Shown piece by piece: positions 1-7,696 of a stretch of 64,000 nt of DNA. Numbering within the stretch: position 1 is the first letter of the stretch; every line of letters starts with the position of its first letter. Made by a program: the position numbers and the translations under genes. The notes under the pieces are model-generated. The model had not been told where the DNA came from. It saw only the letters and a list, made by a program, of their open reading frames with translations, and ran no database searches. This DNA is from Bacteroidales bacterium 52_46 (lineage in GTDB: Bacteria; Bacteroidota; Bacteroidia; Bacteroidales; Muribaculaceae), in contig MNQK01000035.1 of NCBI GenBank assembly GCA_001915385.1, positions 62,001 to 126,000 on the forward strand. Direction: 5' to 3'.

Positions 1-2
1 TA

Positions 3-719
3 AAGGCTAAAAGAGATTATTTGCAACATCTGTCGGATACTGTATATATAGCTGATGTGGTGGAGCGTCATAGAGTTCGCAATAAACATGAACTTAGTGA
101 GTTACTCCAAATTTTGGCATCATCAATAGGAGCACCGTGTAATCCGACTAAACTTTCCAATACATTTAAAAGTCTCAAAAAGGTAATAATATCAAACAAG
201 ACTATATCTAACTACCTCGGGTATTTGTGCGATGCGTTTCTTATAGAGAAAGCCCTTCGTTATAACATAAAAGGGAAAAAGTATATCAATACACTTGCCA
301 AATTTTATTTCACGGACTTAGGCATACGAAATGCATTGCTTGGTTTCCGACAGATTGAGCCGACTCATATCATGGAAAACGTAATCTATAATGAACTGAG
401 ATATAGGGGCTATTCGGTTGATGTCGGGCTGGTGGAAGTTATTGATAAGGATACAGACGGGAAGTCAGTTCGTAAACAATATGAGGTTGACTTTGTAGTA
501 AACGATTCGGATATTCGTTACTATATTCAATCGGTATATTCAATTCCTGATGGCGAGAAGATGAAGCAGGAGACTAATTCATTTAGAAATATTTCTGACT
601 CGTTTAAACGTGTTCTGGTTGTGAATGACAATATTGAGCCGCATCGCAATGAAAATGGCATATTAGTAATCGGTTTTGTAGATTTTCTTCTCAAACCCGG
701 ATTACTGACGAATGGGTAA
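3..719 (+). CDS. C-terminal part of a DUF4143 ATPase (partial, 5' end outside window)
   Basis: The frame is open from the left edge, so the gene begins before the window; the TTG at 21 is an internal codon. What remains (about 238 residues) looks like the C-terminal half of the AAA ATPase/DUF4143 proteins that occur in many copies in Bacteroidales. Visible features are a winged-helix-like stretch (roughly residues 50-110 of the fragment, TISNYLGYLCDAFLIEKA), a segment around FTDLGIRNALLGFRQ, and an endonuclease-like fold segment containing YEVDFVV. The Walker motifs would lie upstream. The biological role of the family is not well defined. Base composition is AT-rich compared with the genes from 1.3 kb onward, suggesting an accessory region. 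Confidence 0.75.
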   Translation, partial: KAKRDYLQHLSDTVYIADVVERHRVRNKHELSELLQILASSIGAPCNPTKLSNTFKSLKKVIISNKTISNYLGYLCDAFLIEKALRYNIKGKKYINTLAKFYFTDLGIRNALLGFRQIEPTHIMENVIYNELRYRGYSVDVGLVEVIDKDTDGKSVRKQYEVDFVVNDSDIRYYIQSVYSIPDGEKMKQETNSFRNISDSFKRVLVVNDNIEPHRNENGILVIGFVDFLLKPGLLTNG

Positions 720-760
720 AGCGTATTCAATTCAGTTATGCACAGTTTCTGTGTATATGC

Positions 761-787
761 GCAAAAGCCAAGACAGTAGCACAAATA
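761..787 (+). repeat. Copy 1 of a ~27-bp repeat (left end of an inverted pair)
   Basis: The core CAAAAGCCAAGACAGTAGCA is repeated in inverted orientation at 1239-1266, and a diverged direct copy lies at 1190-1218. Together the outer copies bracket the HTH gene. No transposase is present between them. Confidence 0.6.
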
Positions 788-817
788 AATAGGGAACTGA
801 GTAGGCTGATTTTAAAT

Positions 818-1027
818 TTAAAACTCTCCATGTTCAATTCTTTTCGGCATCATTTCGGATCCAAAGAGCGCGAGCACTTGATTTACCTTATCAAGGCGCA
901 GAGTTTCTTTGCCCTGCTCAAGTTCGCGTACAAAGCGTAGTCCTACCCCGGATTTTTGGGATAAGTCAATCTGAGTAAGTCCGAATTGCTTACGCATTTC
1001 CTTCACATATCTTGATAATTGAGTCAT
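818..1027 (-). CDS. Orphan HipB-like XRE-family repressor
   Basis: This 69-residue protein is a single helix-turn-helix domain of the Cro/CI (XRE) type. Visible parts are YVKEMRKQFGLTQIDLSQKSGVG, recognition helix LRFVRELEQGKETL and tail LDKVNQVLALFG, which match the HipB/y4mF antitoxin-like group. In that group the gene usually precedes a hipA-type kinase gene, but no hipA is found downstream here (lower coordinates); the next 100 bases hold only a repeat copy and then the convergent DUF4143 gene. Three 14-bp palindromes lie upstream with a TATCTTTG -7 box, so autoregulation is likely. The HTH call is firm; the antitoxin role is inference. Confidence 0.75.
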   Translation of the reverse strand: MTQLSRYVKEMRKQFGLTQIDLSQKSGVGLRFVRELEQGKETLRLDKVNQVLALFGSEMMPKRIEHGEF

Positions 1028-1033
1028 ACGATA

Positions 1034-1129
1034 TACCCTTTTGGGTACAAAGATAATGAACTTTATCTATATTGTACCGTTTCGGGTATAAAATATTTTA
1101 ATTTAGGATAAATTATACCCTTTAGGTTA
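1034..1129 (-). promoter_or_regulatory. Three evenly spaced operators and -7 box for the HTH gene
   Basis: Three 14-bp sites of the form TACCC-N4-GGGTA lie at 1034-1047 (perfect), 1075-1088 (TACC-G...C-GGGTA) and 1116-1129 (TACCC...GGTTA). Their starts are exactly 41 bp apart, about four helical turns. A minus-strand -7 box TATCTTTG lies at 1048-1055, so the first site covers the likely transcription start and the second the -33 position. This arrangement suits cooperative autorepression by the HTH protein. It resembles the known multi-operator layout of E. coli HipB, though the half-site spacing differs. Confidence 0.65.
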
Positions 1130-1189
1130 TATTTATTCTGCATCGGTGTGATATTGGGCGACCTGCATTTTTTTGTTAAAAAAACAAAT

Positions 1190-1266
1190 GCACAAAAACC
1201 AGGACAGGGGCACAAATAGATTCCGTGGTATCCGGAAATATTGTGCTCCTGTCTTGGCTTTTGTTC
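1190..1266. repeat. Long imperfect palindrome made of two copies of the ~27-bp repeat
   Basis: The copy at 1190-1218 and the inverted copy at 1239-1266 pair with few mismatches. The pairing continues inward through TTCCG/CGGAA, leaving a loop of only a few bases. It lies after the Dabb gene stop on the minus strand and could also act as a transcription end; a T-rich palindrome follows at about 1167-1192. Confidence 0.6.
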
Positions 1267-1294
1267 CCTTGTTAAGAAATAGGGCGGTTGGAAT

Positions 1295-1588
1295 TCAGAC
1301 GGTGTAGTCTACGCAGGCGCGCGACTCTTTGCAGGGAGCTATGATGGCGGCTGCGGCCACGTGGGCGGGGTGCTTGGCGTAGATGTCTACGTCGGCGAGG
1401 GTGTCGACGGTAGCTGTCAGAACCACGTCCCATGTCTCGGCGGGGTTTTCGTTGATGCCTACCTCGATGGCGCGGAGCACGTCAATCTGTGAGGGAAGTG
1501 CCTCAAGAGCGGCTTTGAACTTCCCGGCTGCGGCGCGACGCTCCTCGTCGCTGCCTTTGAGCTTGAATGTTACGATATGTTTTACCAT
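1295..1588 (-). CDS. Dabb-domain (stress-responsive alpha-beta barrel) protein
   Basis: This 97-residue protein fits the dimeric alpha/beta barrel Dabb family. It starts MVKHIVTFKLKG, has a helix with LEALPSQIDVLRAIEVGIN, then WDVVLTATVDTLADVDIYAKHPAHVAAA, and ends with CVDYTV. These match the first strand and the YxxHPxH segment typical of Dabb proteins, which are small soluble cytoplasmic proteins with varied or unknown substrates. It lies 48 bases after the ABC-F gene on the same strand and is probably co-transcribed with it. No catalytic role can be assigned from the sequence. Confidence 0.8.
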   Translation of the reverse strand: MVKHIVTFKLKGSDEERRAAAGKFKAALEALPSQIDVLRAIEVGINENPAETWDVVLTATVDTLADVDIYAKHPAHVAAAAIIAPCKESRACVDYTV

Positions 1589-1636
1589 TATGCTATGGGG
1601 GTTACGGTTGCTGTTTGACAGTGAAATAAATATTCT

Positions 1637-3256
1637 TTAGTTTGTGCCGTACAGGCGTTCGCGGGCGGCGGCGACCTTCTCGTCGGTGATGTAGTCGTCA
1701 TAGTCCATCATCTTGTCGATGATGCCGTTGGGCGTAAGCTCGATGATGCGGTTGCACACGGTCTGGATGAACTCGTGGTCGTGCGAGGCGAGGAGTATGT
1801 TGCCCTTGAATGTCTGAAGCGTGTTGTTGAACGCCTGGATTGACTCCAGATCGAGGTGGTTGGTGGGGGAGTCGAGCACCATGGTGTTGGCGTTGCGGAG
1901 CATCATGCGCGCTATCATGCAGCGCATCTTCTCGCCACCGCTGAGCACCGACGCTTTCTTCAGTACCTCTTCGCCCGAGAAGAGCATCTTGCCGAGGAAT
2001 CCCTTGAGATAGATTTCCGACGAGTCGTCGGAGAACTGGCACAGCCAGTCCACGAGATTCATGTCGGTGTTGAAGAAGTCGGAGTTGTCGAGCGGAAGAT
2101 ATGCGGTCGTGATGGTCTGACCCCATTCGTATGTGCCGGCGTCGGCCTTGCGGTTGCCGCTGACAATCTCGAACAGTGCGGTCATGGCGCGGGGGTCATG
2201 GCTGAGGAACGCCACCTTATCTCCTTTCTCAATCTGGAAGTTGACGTCATGGAAAAGCACTTCGCCGTCGACCGAAGCCGAGAGGCCGTGCACTTCGAGT
2301 ATCTTGTTGCCCGGTTCGCGCTCGGGGGTGAAGATGATGCCGGGATAGCGGCGCGACGAGGGCTGTATCTCCTCCACGTTGAGTTTTTCGAGCATCTTTT
2401 TGCGCGATGTGGTCTGCTTCGATTTTGCCACGTTGGCCGAGAAACGCTGTATGAATTCCAACAGCTCCTTGCGCTTTTCCTCGGCTTTCTTGTTGGCCTG
2501 CTGCTGCTGGCGCAGGGCGAGCTGGCTCGACTGGTACCAGTAGCTGTAGTTGCCGGCGAAAAGCTGCACCTTGTTGTAGTCGATATCGAGGGTGTGGGTG
2601 CTGACCGAGTCGAGGAAGTGGCGGTCGTGGCTGACCACGAGCACCGTGTTTTCAAATTTCGACAGATAGTCTTCGAGCCATGCCACGGTGTCGAGGTCGA
2701 GGTCGTTGGTCGGCTCGTCGAGGAGCAGGTTGTCGGGGTTGCCGAAAAGAGCTTTGGCAAGAAGCACGCGCACCTTTTCGTTACCGGTCATGTCGCGCAT
2801 CAGCATGTAGTGTTTGTCCTCCTTGATGCCGAGGCCGCTGAGCAGCGCGCCGGCATCGCTTTCGGCGTTCCAGCCTTCGAGTTCGGCGAATTTCTCCTCG
2901 AGTTCCGAAGCACGAATGCCGTCCTCGTCGGAGAAATCGGCTTTGGCGTAGAGGGCGTCCTTCTCCTTCATGATGTCCCACAGTACGGTGTGTCCCTGAA
3001 GCACGGTGTCCATCACCGTGCAGTCGTCAAACTTGAAGTGGTCCTGCTCGAGCACGCTCAATCGTTCGCCCGGACCGAGAGTGACATTGCCGTGGGTCGG
3101 CGACAGCTGTCCCGACAGAATTTTCATCAGAGTCGATTTTCCGGCGCCGTTCGCACCGATTATGCCGTAGCAGTTGCCGGGAGTGAATTTCAGGTTCACA
3201 TCCTGAAACAATACCCGTTTGCCAAACTGAATGCCTAAATTATTGGTCGTAATCAT
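1637..3256 (-). CDS. ABC-F family ATPase with one degenerate ATP site
   Basis: This 539-residue soluble protein has two ABC domains and no membrane segments, as in the ABC-F translation factors (YbiT-like group). Domain 1 has Walker A GANGAGKST (34-42), a weak signature MTGNE (156-160) and Walker B LLLDEP (D180, E181). The linker at about 237-300 is rich in Gln, Lys and Arg (LRQQQQANKKAEEKRKE), as expected for the P-site tRNA interaction motif. Domain 2 lacks a P-loop (FLSHDPRAMTA at 350-360) and has Ser463 in place of the catalytic Glu (LDSPTNHLD), but keeps a good signature LSGGE (438-442). In the usual sandwich dimer this leaves one competent site (Walker A1/B1 with signature 2) and one dead site. 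ABC-F members act at the ribosome; its exact job is unknown. Confidence 0.9.
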   Translation of the reverse strand: MITTNNLGIQFGKRVLFQDVNLKFTPGNCYGIIGANGAGKSTLMKILSGQLSPTHGNVTLGPGERLSVLEQDHFKFDDCTVMDTVLQGHTVLWDIMKEKDALYAKADFSDEDGIRASELEEKFAELEGWNAESDAGALLSGLGIKEDKHYMLMRDMTGNEKVRVLLAKALFGNPDNLLLDEPTNDLDLDTVAWLEDYLSKFENTVLVVSHDRHFLDSVSTHTLDIDYNKVQLFAGNYSYWYQSSQLALRQQQQANKKAEEKRKELLEFIQRFSANVAKSKQTTSRKKMLEKLNVEEIQPSSRRYPGIIFTPEREPGNKILEVHGLSASVDGEVLFHDVNFQIEKGDKVAFLSHDPRAMTALFEIVSGNRKADAGTYEWGQTITTAYLPLDNSDFFNTDMNLVDWLCQFSDDSSEIYLKGFLGKMLFSGEEVLKKASVLSGGEKMRCMIARMMLRNANTMVLDSPTNHLDLESIQAFNNTLQTFKGNILLASHDHEFIQTVCNRIIELTPNGIIDKMMDYDDYITDEKVAAARERLYGTN

Positions 3257-3298
3257 TACTTTTCTACCTTAGAGATAATTATCCATAAAAAATCGACT

Positions 3299-3330
3299 GC
3301 AAAGGTACAAAAAAAATACGTCACCACGAA
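3299..3330 (-). promoter_or_regulatory. Promoter of the ABC-F gene
   Basis: On the minus strand TACCTTTG at 3299-3306 matches the Bacteroidetes -7 box TAnnTTTG. A near-consensus TTTCG lies about 19 bases upstream. The gene starts 43 bases downstream. Confidence 0.5.
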
Positions 3331-3428
3331 ATTTCCACCGAAACTCCCATCTTGCATGAATAACAATCACTGTTTCCGCAACCGTGGTTGCTATTTATGC
3401 GGAATACTAAAAATAAAAATATATTGGA

Positions 3429-3458
3429 TTGTTTCTTAGATTATTTGTTATATCTTTG
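3429..3458 (+). promoter_or_regulatory. Promoter of the MNT/HEPN pair
   Basis: TTG (3429-3431), a 19-base spacer and TATCTTTG (3451-3458) fit the Bacteroidetes -33/-7 pattern. The ATG follows 20 bases later. Confidence 0.6.
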
Positions 3459-3478
3459 TAGAATAAATAATTGCCGTA

Positions 3479-3796
3479 ATGAATAAGAAGGAGATAATAA
3501 ATAAAATAATCAGTGTTGCCAAAACGGTGTTACCAAATGGCAGCACTCTCCTGCTATACGGTTCACGTGCCCGTGGCGACGAAAAGGCTGACTCTGACTG
3601 GGATCTCCTTATTCTTGTCGACAAGAATACTTTGGTAGAGTCGGACTACGATATGTTGTCGTTCCCGTTCACATTACTTGGCTGGAATATCGGTCAGATA
3701 ATCTCTCCGCAACTATATACAAGAAATGAATGGGAAAGTCTCTCATATCTGCCATTCTATAAAAATGTGGAACATGATAAAATCCAATTGACATGA
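3479..3796 (+). CDS. MNT-type nucleotidyltransferase domain protein (MntA-like)
   Basis: This 105-residue protein is a minimal nucleotidyltransferase. The signature LYGSRARGDEKADSDWDLLI (residues about 25-44) contains the GSxAxG and SDxDL elements of the pol-beta superfamily, with the two metal-binding aspartates. In characterised MNT-HEPN pairs, the MNT protein AMPylates and neutralises the HEPN RNase. Its stop overlaps the ATG of the HEPN gene (ATGA), the normal arrangement of such pairs. The gene is intact although its partner is broken. Composition is AT-rich compared with the flanking housekeeping genes, which suggests acquisition. Confidence 0.85.
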   Translation: MNKKEIINKIISVAKTVLPNGSTLLLYGSRARGDEKADSDWDLLILVDKNTLVESDYDMLSFPFTLLGWNIGQIISPQLYTRNEWESLSYLPFYKNVEHDKIQLT

Positions 3797-4194
3797 AACT
3801 TACCGACTCTGAGAGAAATGCCGTTGTAAAACTACAATTGGATAAAGCTTACAATACATTCCAACAGATTGCGTTATTGAAGGAAGCAGGATATTGGGAT
3901 AATATTGCCAATAGATTATATTATGCCTTGTTCCATGCCGTTTGTGGACTATTAATTAATGACGGCTATAGCATAGTTCACATCGGGGAGTAGTCGGCTT
4001 ATTTGGTAAGCACTATATCTTGACAGGAATATTTTCAATTGATGACGGGAAAGCATTATTCAAGACTTCAGGGATTGAGGGAACGGAGTGATTATAACTG
4101 TGCATATACTGCTACTGAGGAGGAAATCAGTCCGAAAATCGAACCGACTAAAAAACTGATTGACAAAATATACGCATATATTTATAAACCATAA
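3793..4194 (+). pseudogene. Frameshifted HEPN-domain gene, partner of the MNT gene
   Basis: The N-terminal part (MKLTDSERNAVVKLQLDKAY..., with ANRLYYALFHAVCGLL) is the start of a UPF0332/HEPN protein. Frame 1 meets a stop at 3991-3993. The expected continuation RGVVGLFGKHYILTGIFSIDDGK is found in the next frame (3981 to about 4061). The C-terminal part (RLQGLRERSDYNCAYTATEEE through to the stop at 4192-4194) is back in the first frame. Two opposite frameshifts near 3981 and 4062 therefore break the gene while leaving nearly all of its length. Either the lesion is real and the pair has lost its toxin, or these are assembly or sequencing errors. Confidence 0.8.
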
Positions 4195-4281
4195 AATGAC
4201 CGGCTCCCGGCAATAGTTATAATCGCGACTTCGTGACTTTTGGAGAGTCTTTCCAGAGGTCTTATATTTAAAGAGTATCGG

Positions 4282-4971
4282 TCAGTTGATGTAGCGGAAC
4301 ATGTTGCGGTAGTTGCGGGAGGAGCCGAAGCAGGTGAATATGTCGCCGTCTTCAACTTTGAGGGTGAAGTCCTTGATGTCGAGCAGACGTTGTGCCTGAT
4401 GGTCGATGCCGAGGATGTTGCTCTTGGTCACGGGGCGGGTTGCGGCGATGAGTTTGAAACCGAAAGCGCGGTCGATGGTGATTTCGCCGTAGACCATTCC
4501 CAGGAAATATTTCGGTGCCTTGAAGTTGAGCACGTAATAGTCTTTGTCGACGCAAAGGGCGTCGACATGTGTGCCGAGTTCCATCTCGTAGGAGAGGTCG
4601 TGGGCCGCGCGCTGCTCGGGGGTGAGGATGCGGTCGACTTTGAGCCCCTGCAATATCGACTCGTGGAGCTCGTCGATGGCACGGGCATAGATTTTTGTGG
4701 CGCCGATTTTCTTCAACAGGGCCACTGTCTTTACCGAGGCTCCGAAATTTTCGCCGATTGCCACGATAATCAGGTCGACATTCTTGAGTGGAAGGGCATT
4801 GAGCGCCTGTTCGTCGGTGGAGTCGATGATATAGGCGGTCGATATGTAGTCTTTGATGGTTTCGACTTTCTGGGCCGATATGTCGGCGCCGATTACTTCA
4901 TGGCCCATGTCGGTGAGGTCGATGGCGAGATTGGTGCCGTAAATTCCGAGTCCGATTATAAGGTAGCGCAT
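4282..4971 (-). CDS. trkA: TrkA/KtrA-like potassium channel regulatory subunit
   Basis: This 229-residue cytoplasmic protein has an N-terminal RCK (Rossmann) domain starting MRYLIIGLGIYGTNLAIDL (glycine-rich nucleotide loop GLGIYG), with the acidic end of strand 2 in VIGADIS and a DSTDEQAL stretch. The C-terminal half (from about 140) carries an RCK_C-like domain ending DFTLKVEDGDIFTCFGSS. It is the gating partner of TrkH/KtrB, whose gene lies just upstream, 40 bases away on the same strand. Together they form a K+ uptake system. The length fits single-RCK KtrA-type proteins rather than the double TrkA of E. coli. Confidence 0.92.
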   Translation of the reverse strand: MRYLIIGLGIYGTNLAIDLTDMGHEVIGADISAQKVETIKDYISTAYIIDSTDEQALNALPLKNVDLIIVAIGENFGASVKTVALLKKIGATKIYARAIDELHESILQGLKVDRILTPEQRAAHDLSYEMELGTHVDALCVDKDYYVLNFKAPKYFLGMVYGEITIDRAFGFKLIAATRPVTKSNILGIDHQAQRLLDIKDFTLKVEDGDIFTCFGSSRNYRNMFRYIN

Positions 4972-5011
4972 TGTTGTCGGGAATTAGTTGGTAGTTTAGA
5001 AACGGTATATA

Positions 5012-6871
5012 TCAGTTGATGATTACATTGTCGACGGGATATTTCACGGGAGCGTCCTTGCGGTTTCCGGTAAATCCTATCAGCATGGATATGATGCCCA
5101 CGCGGCCGAGAAACATTGCCGTGCAGAGCAGTATCTTGGACATGTCGCTCAACTCCGGGGTGACACCGAGCGAACTTCCTACGGTGAACAGCGCCGAGGC
5201 CGCCTCGTAGAGCAGCGACCTGACGGGCAACGCCGGTTCGAGCGCCACGAGCGCCATCGCATAGAACACATACGCGAGTATGGACAGCGTGACGACAGCA
5301 CATGCACGTCTTACCGAATCGTGAGCTATCGTGCGGTTGTACACTACCACGCGGTCTTTCCCCATGACGGTCGATTTCAGTTCGAGCAGTATTACAGCCA
5401 GTGTGTTTACTTTTATACCTCCTGCCGTCGACTGTGACGCGCCTCCTATCCACATCAGCACCGCCATCATTATGATGGTGATATTGAGGAATCCTGCCGG
5501 ACTGACCGACGAAAATCCCGAGCTGCGCGGCACGAACGAGTTGAACACTGACTGCACGACCTTGTCATATAGGCTCATCCCGGCCAGAGAATTGTCATAC
5601 TCAAACAGGAAGAACAGCGCCGACGACACTACGATGATGATGCACGTGGTGGTCATGACCAGCTTGGTGTTCATGTCGTAGATATGAGCCGGTTCGCGGA
5701 ATCTGCGCCCGCTGTGGAACATGCGGTTGTACACACGGCGTACGTGCAGGAAAAACGCCGTCTTGAAATTGACCAGTATCGGGAAACCGATACCGCCCGC
5801 GAATATCAGCACCGAGGCGATGAGGTAAATCGACTGGTTGGAGTAGAGGAGTGCAGGATTTGATAGGCCGCCTTCGATATTGGAGAATCCGGCGTTGCAG
5901 AATGCCGACAGCGAATGAAATCCCGAGAAGATGATTTCATCCTCGAGGCTCATGCCGAGAGTGCCGTGCACGCTCAGGAATATGGCCACCGTTCCGGCAA
6001 GTTCTATCGCGAGGGTGAATCCGAGTATGTAGAGCAGCGTCGAGAGCACCGAGTTGATGGTCTTCGAGTAAATCATATCCTTTACCACCACCTGGGAGTA
6101 CACCGAGTTGTTGCCCGTGAAAAACAGCGCGAAGAAGCTCGTGAAAGTCATTACCCCGAGTCCGCCTATCTGTATCATCAGCGCAAGCACGAGCAGGCCA
6201 AACGGCGTGAAGGTGGCCGACACGTCAATCGGTGTCAGTCCGGTGATGCATACCGCCGATGTCGACACAAACAGTGAGTCGATATATTGTATTCCGCCGA
6301 CGGTGCATTTTGGCATCATCAGTATGAATGACCCTATGGCAATGAAAAACAGGAAACTCGTGGCGAGCATCAGCGACGGATTTATCTTGCGGTCGAGCAC
6401 CTTGTTTATACCGTAGCTGAATTCCACCACCGCGTATGCTCCCACTATCGGATAGATGAACCATTTGTTGTAGAGCAGCCGCTCGAGAGCCGGTATCCAC
6501 GGATTCTCGGGGTGGGGATAGAGCAGTGCCGGCAACGTGAGCAGTATTGCCGAATCGACAATCCATTTGAGCACACGCGAGTCGCGCCGGTTTTCCCTTG
6601 GTGTCAGCACCAGTCCGCACAATACTCGGATTATGAAAACTATCTGGCATGTACGTATGACATGGTGCAGTTTGGCGGCCTCGGCGGCTTTGTGGTCGAA
6701 ACCTACCGATACCGCTCCGGCCACTATGCATACCACCGACGCTATGAATGCCAGCACGTCCAGCAGACGCGATATAAAACGTATCGACGGCTGGAAATCG
6801 GTCACGAAGCGGTTGTAACTGTATTTCCAGTCGCGCAGTGTCTGTTTTATCCCTCTCTTGCGTGTTGACAT
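5012..6871 (-). CDS. trkH: TrkH/KtrB-like potassium uptake membrane subunit
   Basis: This 619-residue polytopic membrane protein belongs to the Trk/Ktr/HKT cation transporter family. The family's pore-loop motifs are visible: VSTSAVCITGLTPIDV, SGFHSLSAFCNAGFSN, RSSGFSSV and ALFTVGSSLGVTPELS near the end. Each carries the glycine of a selectivity-filter repeat. About 150 extra N-terminal residues with several membrane segments precede the core, a form common in Bacteroidetes. It is the first gene of the trkH-trkA pair. Start MSTRKRGIK is an ATG at 6869-6871. Confidence 0.93.
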   Translation of the reverse strand: MSTRKRGIKQTLRDWKYSYNRFVTDFQPSIRFISRLLDVLAFIASVVCIVAGAVSVGFDHKAAEAAKLHHVIRTCQIVFIIRVLCGLVLTPRENRRDSRVLKWIVDSAILLTLPALLYPHPENPWIPALERLLYNKWFIYPIVGAYAVVEFSYGINKVLDRKINPSLMLATSFLFFIAIGSFILMMPKCTVGGIQYIDSLFVSTSAVCITGLTPIDVSATFTPFGLLVLALMIQIGGLGVMTFTSFFALFFTGNNSVYSQVVVKDMIYSKTINSVLSTLLYILGFTLAIELAGTVAIFLSVHGTLGMSLEDEIIFSGFHSLSAFCNAGFSNIEGGLSNPALLYSNQSIYLIASVLIFAGGIGFPILVNFKTAFFLHVRRVYNRMFHSGRRFREPAHIYDMNTKLVMTTTCIIIVVSSALFFLFEYDNSLAGMSLYDKVVQSVFNSFVPRSSGFSSVSPAGFLNITIIMMAVLMWIGGASQSTAGGIKVNTLAVILLELKSTVMGKDRVVVYNRTIAHDSVRRACAVVTLSILAYVFYAMALVALEPALPVRSLLYEAASALFTVGSSLGVTPELSDMSKILLCTAMFLGRVGIISMLIGFTGNRKDAPVKYPVDNVIIN

Positions 6872-6910
6872 CTAATTTTGTTGTATGCTGGAAGCTCCGG
6901 ATATAAATGT

Positions 6911-7003
6911 TTTAACTTGTAGGGCTGCGCCCCGGTGCAGCCGCTGCAACATTTATCCGATAGCTTTATCCGGCTGGACCGGGGTGCAGCCCTACAAGTT
7001 AAA
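6911..7003. repeat. REPIN-like inverted repeat, family D copy 1
   Basis: Arms 6911-6942 and 6972-7003 are inverted copies with core TGTAGGGCTGC...CCGGTGCAGCC, separated by about 30 bases. It sits between trkH and the DUF4923 gene. A second copy with a different outer arm is at 27914-28009. Confidence 0.75.
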
Positions 7004-7030
7004 CCGCAAAATATATTTTGCGGTGCTTTT
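7004..7030. terminator. 20-bp perfect palindrome with T-run
   Basis: CCGCAAAATATATTTTGCGG (7004-7023) is a perfect palindrome followed on the plus strand by TGCTTTTTT. It lies just after the DUF4923 stop (minus strand) and may serve as a transcription end, although the T-run is on the opposite strand. Confidence 0.4.
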
Positions 7031-7043
7031 TTCCCGGTACGGA

Positions 7044-7679
7044 TTATTTTTTCTTCAGACTCACTCCGATGTTGACACCCTCATACGAATTGAGGAGGTC
7101 GGAGGCCGTCTTCAGTGTGGCGTTGCCCGACAGCGAGGCAATCGTCTCGGCGAGTTTTATCAGCTTTTTGGCGTCGAACGTGAGGCATACGTTGGTGCCC
7201 TGGCGCTCGGCGTATGCGTTGATGCTGCCTGCGGGTATCTTGCCGAGAGCCTTGATGTTGAATTTGAACATGCTGTCGTCGAGCGGCTGTACGGTACCTC
7301 TTACGGTGAGGCGCGCTGTCTTTGCCACGAACGTGGAGTCGGCACCGAATTCGATAGTCATGCCCGTGATGCCGGCTTTGGCATAGTAGGGCTTCAGTTT
7401 GTTGACAATCGCGCCCGAAGCGGCCACGCCGCCGGCCTTCTGCATCAGGTTGTCGCTCGTGAAACTGACGGCCGGTGCGTTGTAGCTCCAGTTGCCTTTC
7501 AGATCCTTGTATTCTATCTTTGTAGCGGTAAGCGTGTTGACAATGCCGTTGACAATGTCGGCGGCCTGATTCCCTTCGCCCGACGACGCTCCTTTGAGTA
7601 TGTCCTTGAGGTCGAATGCCGATACGGCCGATATTCCGAACAATGCCATAAGGCATAAGTAGCATATACGTTTTTTCAT
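7044..7679 (-). CDS. DUF4923 family exported protein
   Basis: The start is placed at MKKRICYLCLMALFGISAVSA (ATG at 7677-7679), which gives a signal peptide and a 211-residue protein; further upstream in-frame starts run into ftsE. The mature part contains the DUF4923 pattern: DLKDILKG, a low-complexity stretch, WSYNAPAVSFTSDNLMQKAGG, then a beta-rich domain with FKFNIKALGKIPAGSINAYAE and LKTASDLLNSYEGVNIGVSLKKK. The family is confined to Bacteroidetes and has a lipocalin-like look; its function is unknown. It follows ftsE by 17 bases and ends the clpP-clpX-recQ-ftsE unit. Confidence 0.85.
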   Translation of the reverse strand: MKKRICYLCLMALFGISAVSAFDLKDILKGASSGEGNQAADIVNGIVNTLTATKIEYKDLKGNWSYNAPAVSFTSDNLMQKAGGVAASGAIVNKLKPYYAKAGITGMTIEFGADSTFVAKTARLTVRGTVQPLDDSMFKFNIKALGKIPAGSINAYAERQGTNVCLTFDAKKLIKLAETIASLSGNATLKTASDLLNSYEGVNIGVSLKKK

Positions 7680-7696
7680 CTTTTTCCCTTTTTCCG

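Noticed and set aside
1856..3238. 460-residue open frame on the plus strand
   Set aside because: It lies entirely opposite the ABC-F gene, and its sequence has no recognisable domain; the frame is open because of the codon bias of the real gene.
3793..4194. Programmed frameshift in the HEPN gene
   Set aside because: Two separate shifts in opposite directions would be required and no slippery sequence with a following structure was seen.
4240..5019. 259-residue open frame on the plus strand
   Set aside because: Antisense to trkA with biased composition and no domain.
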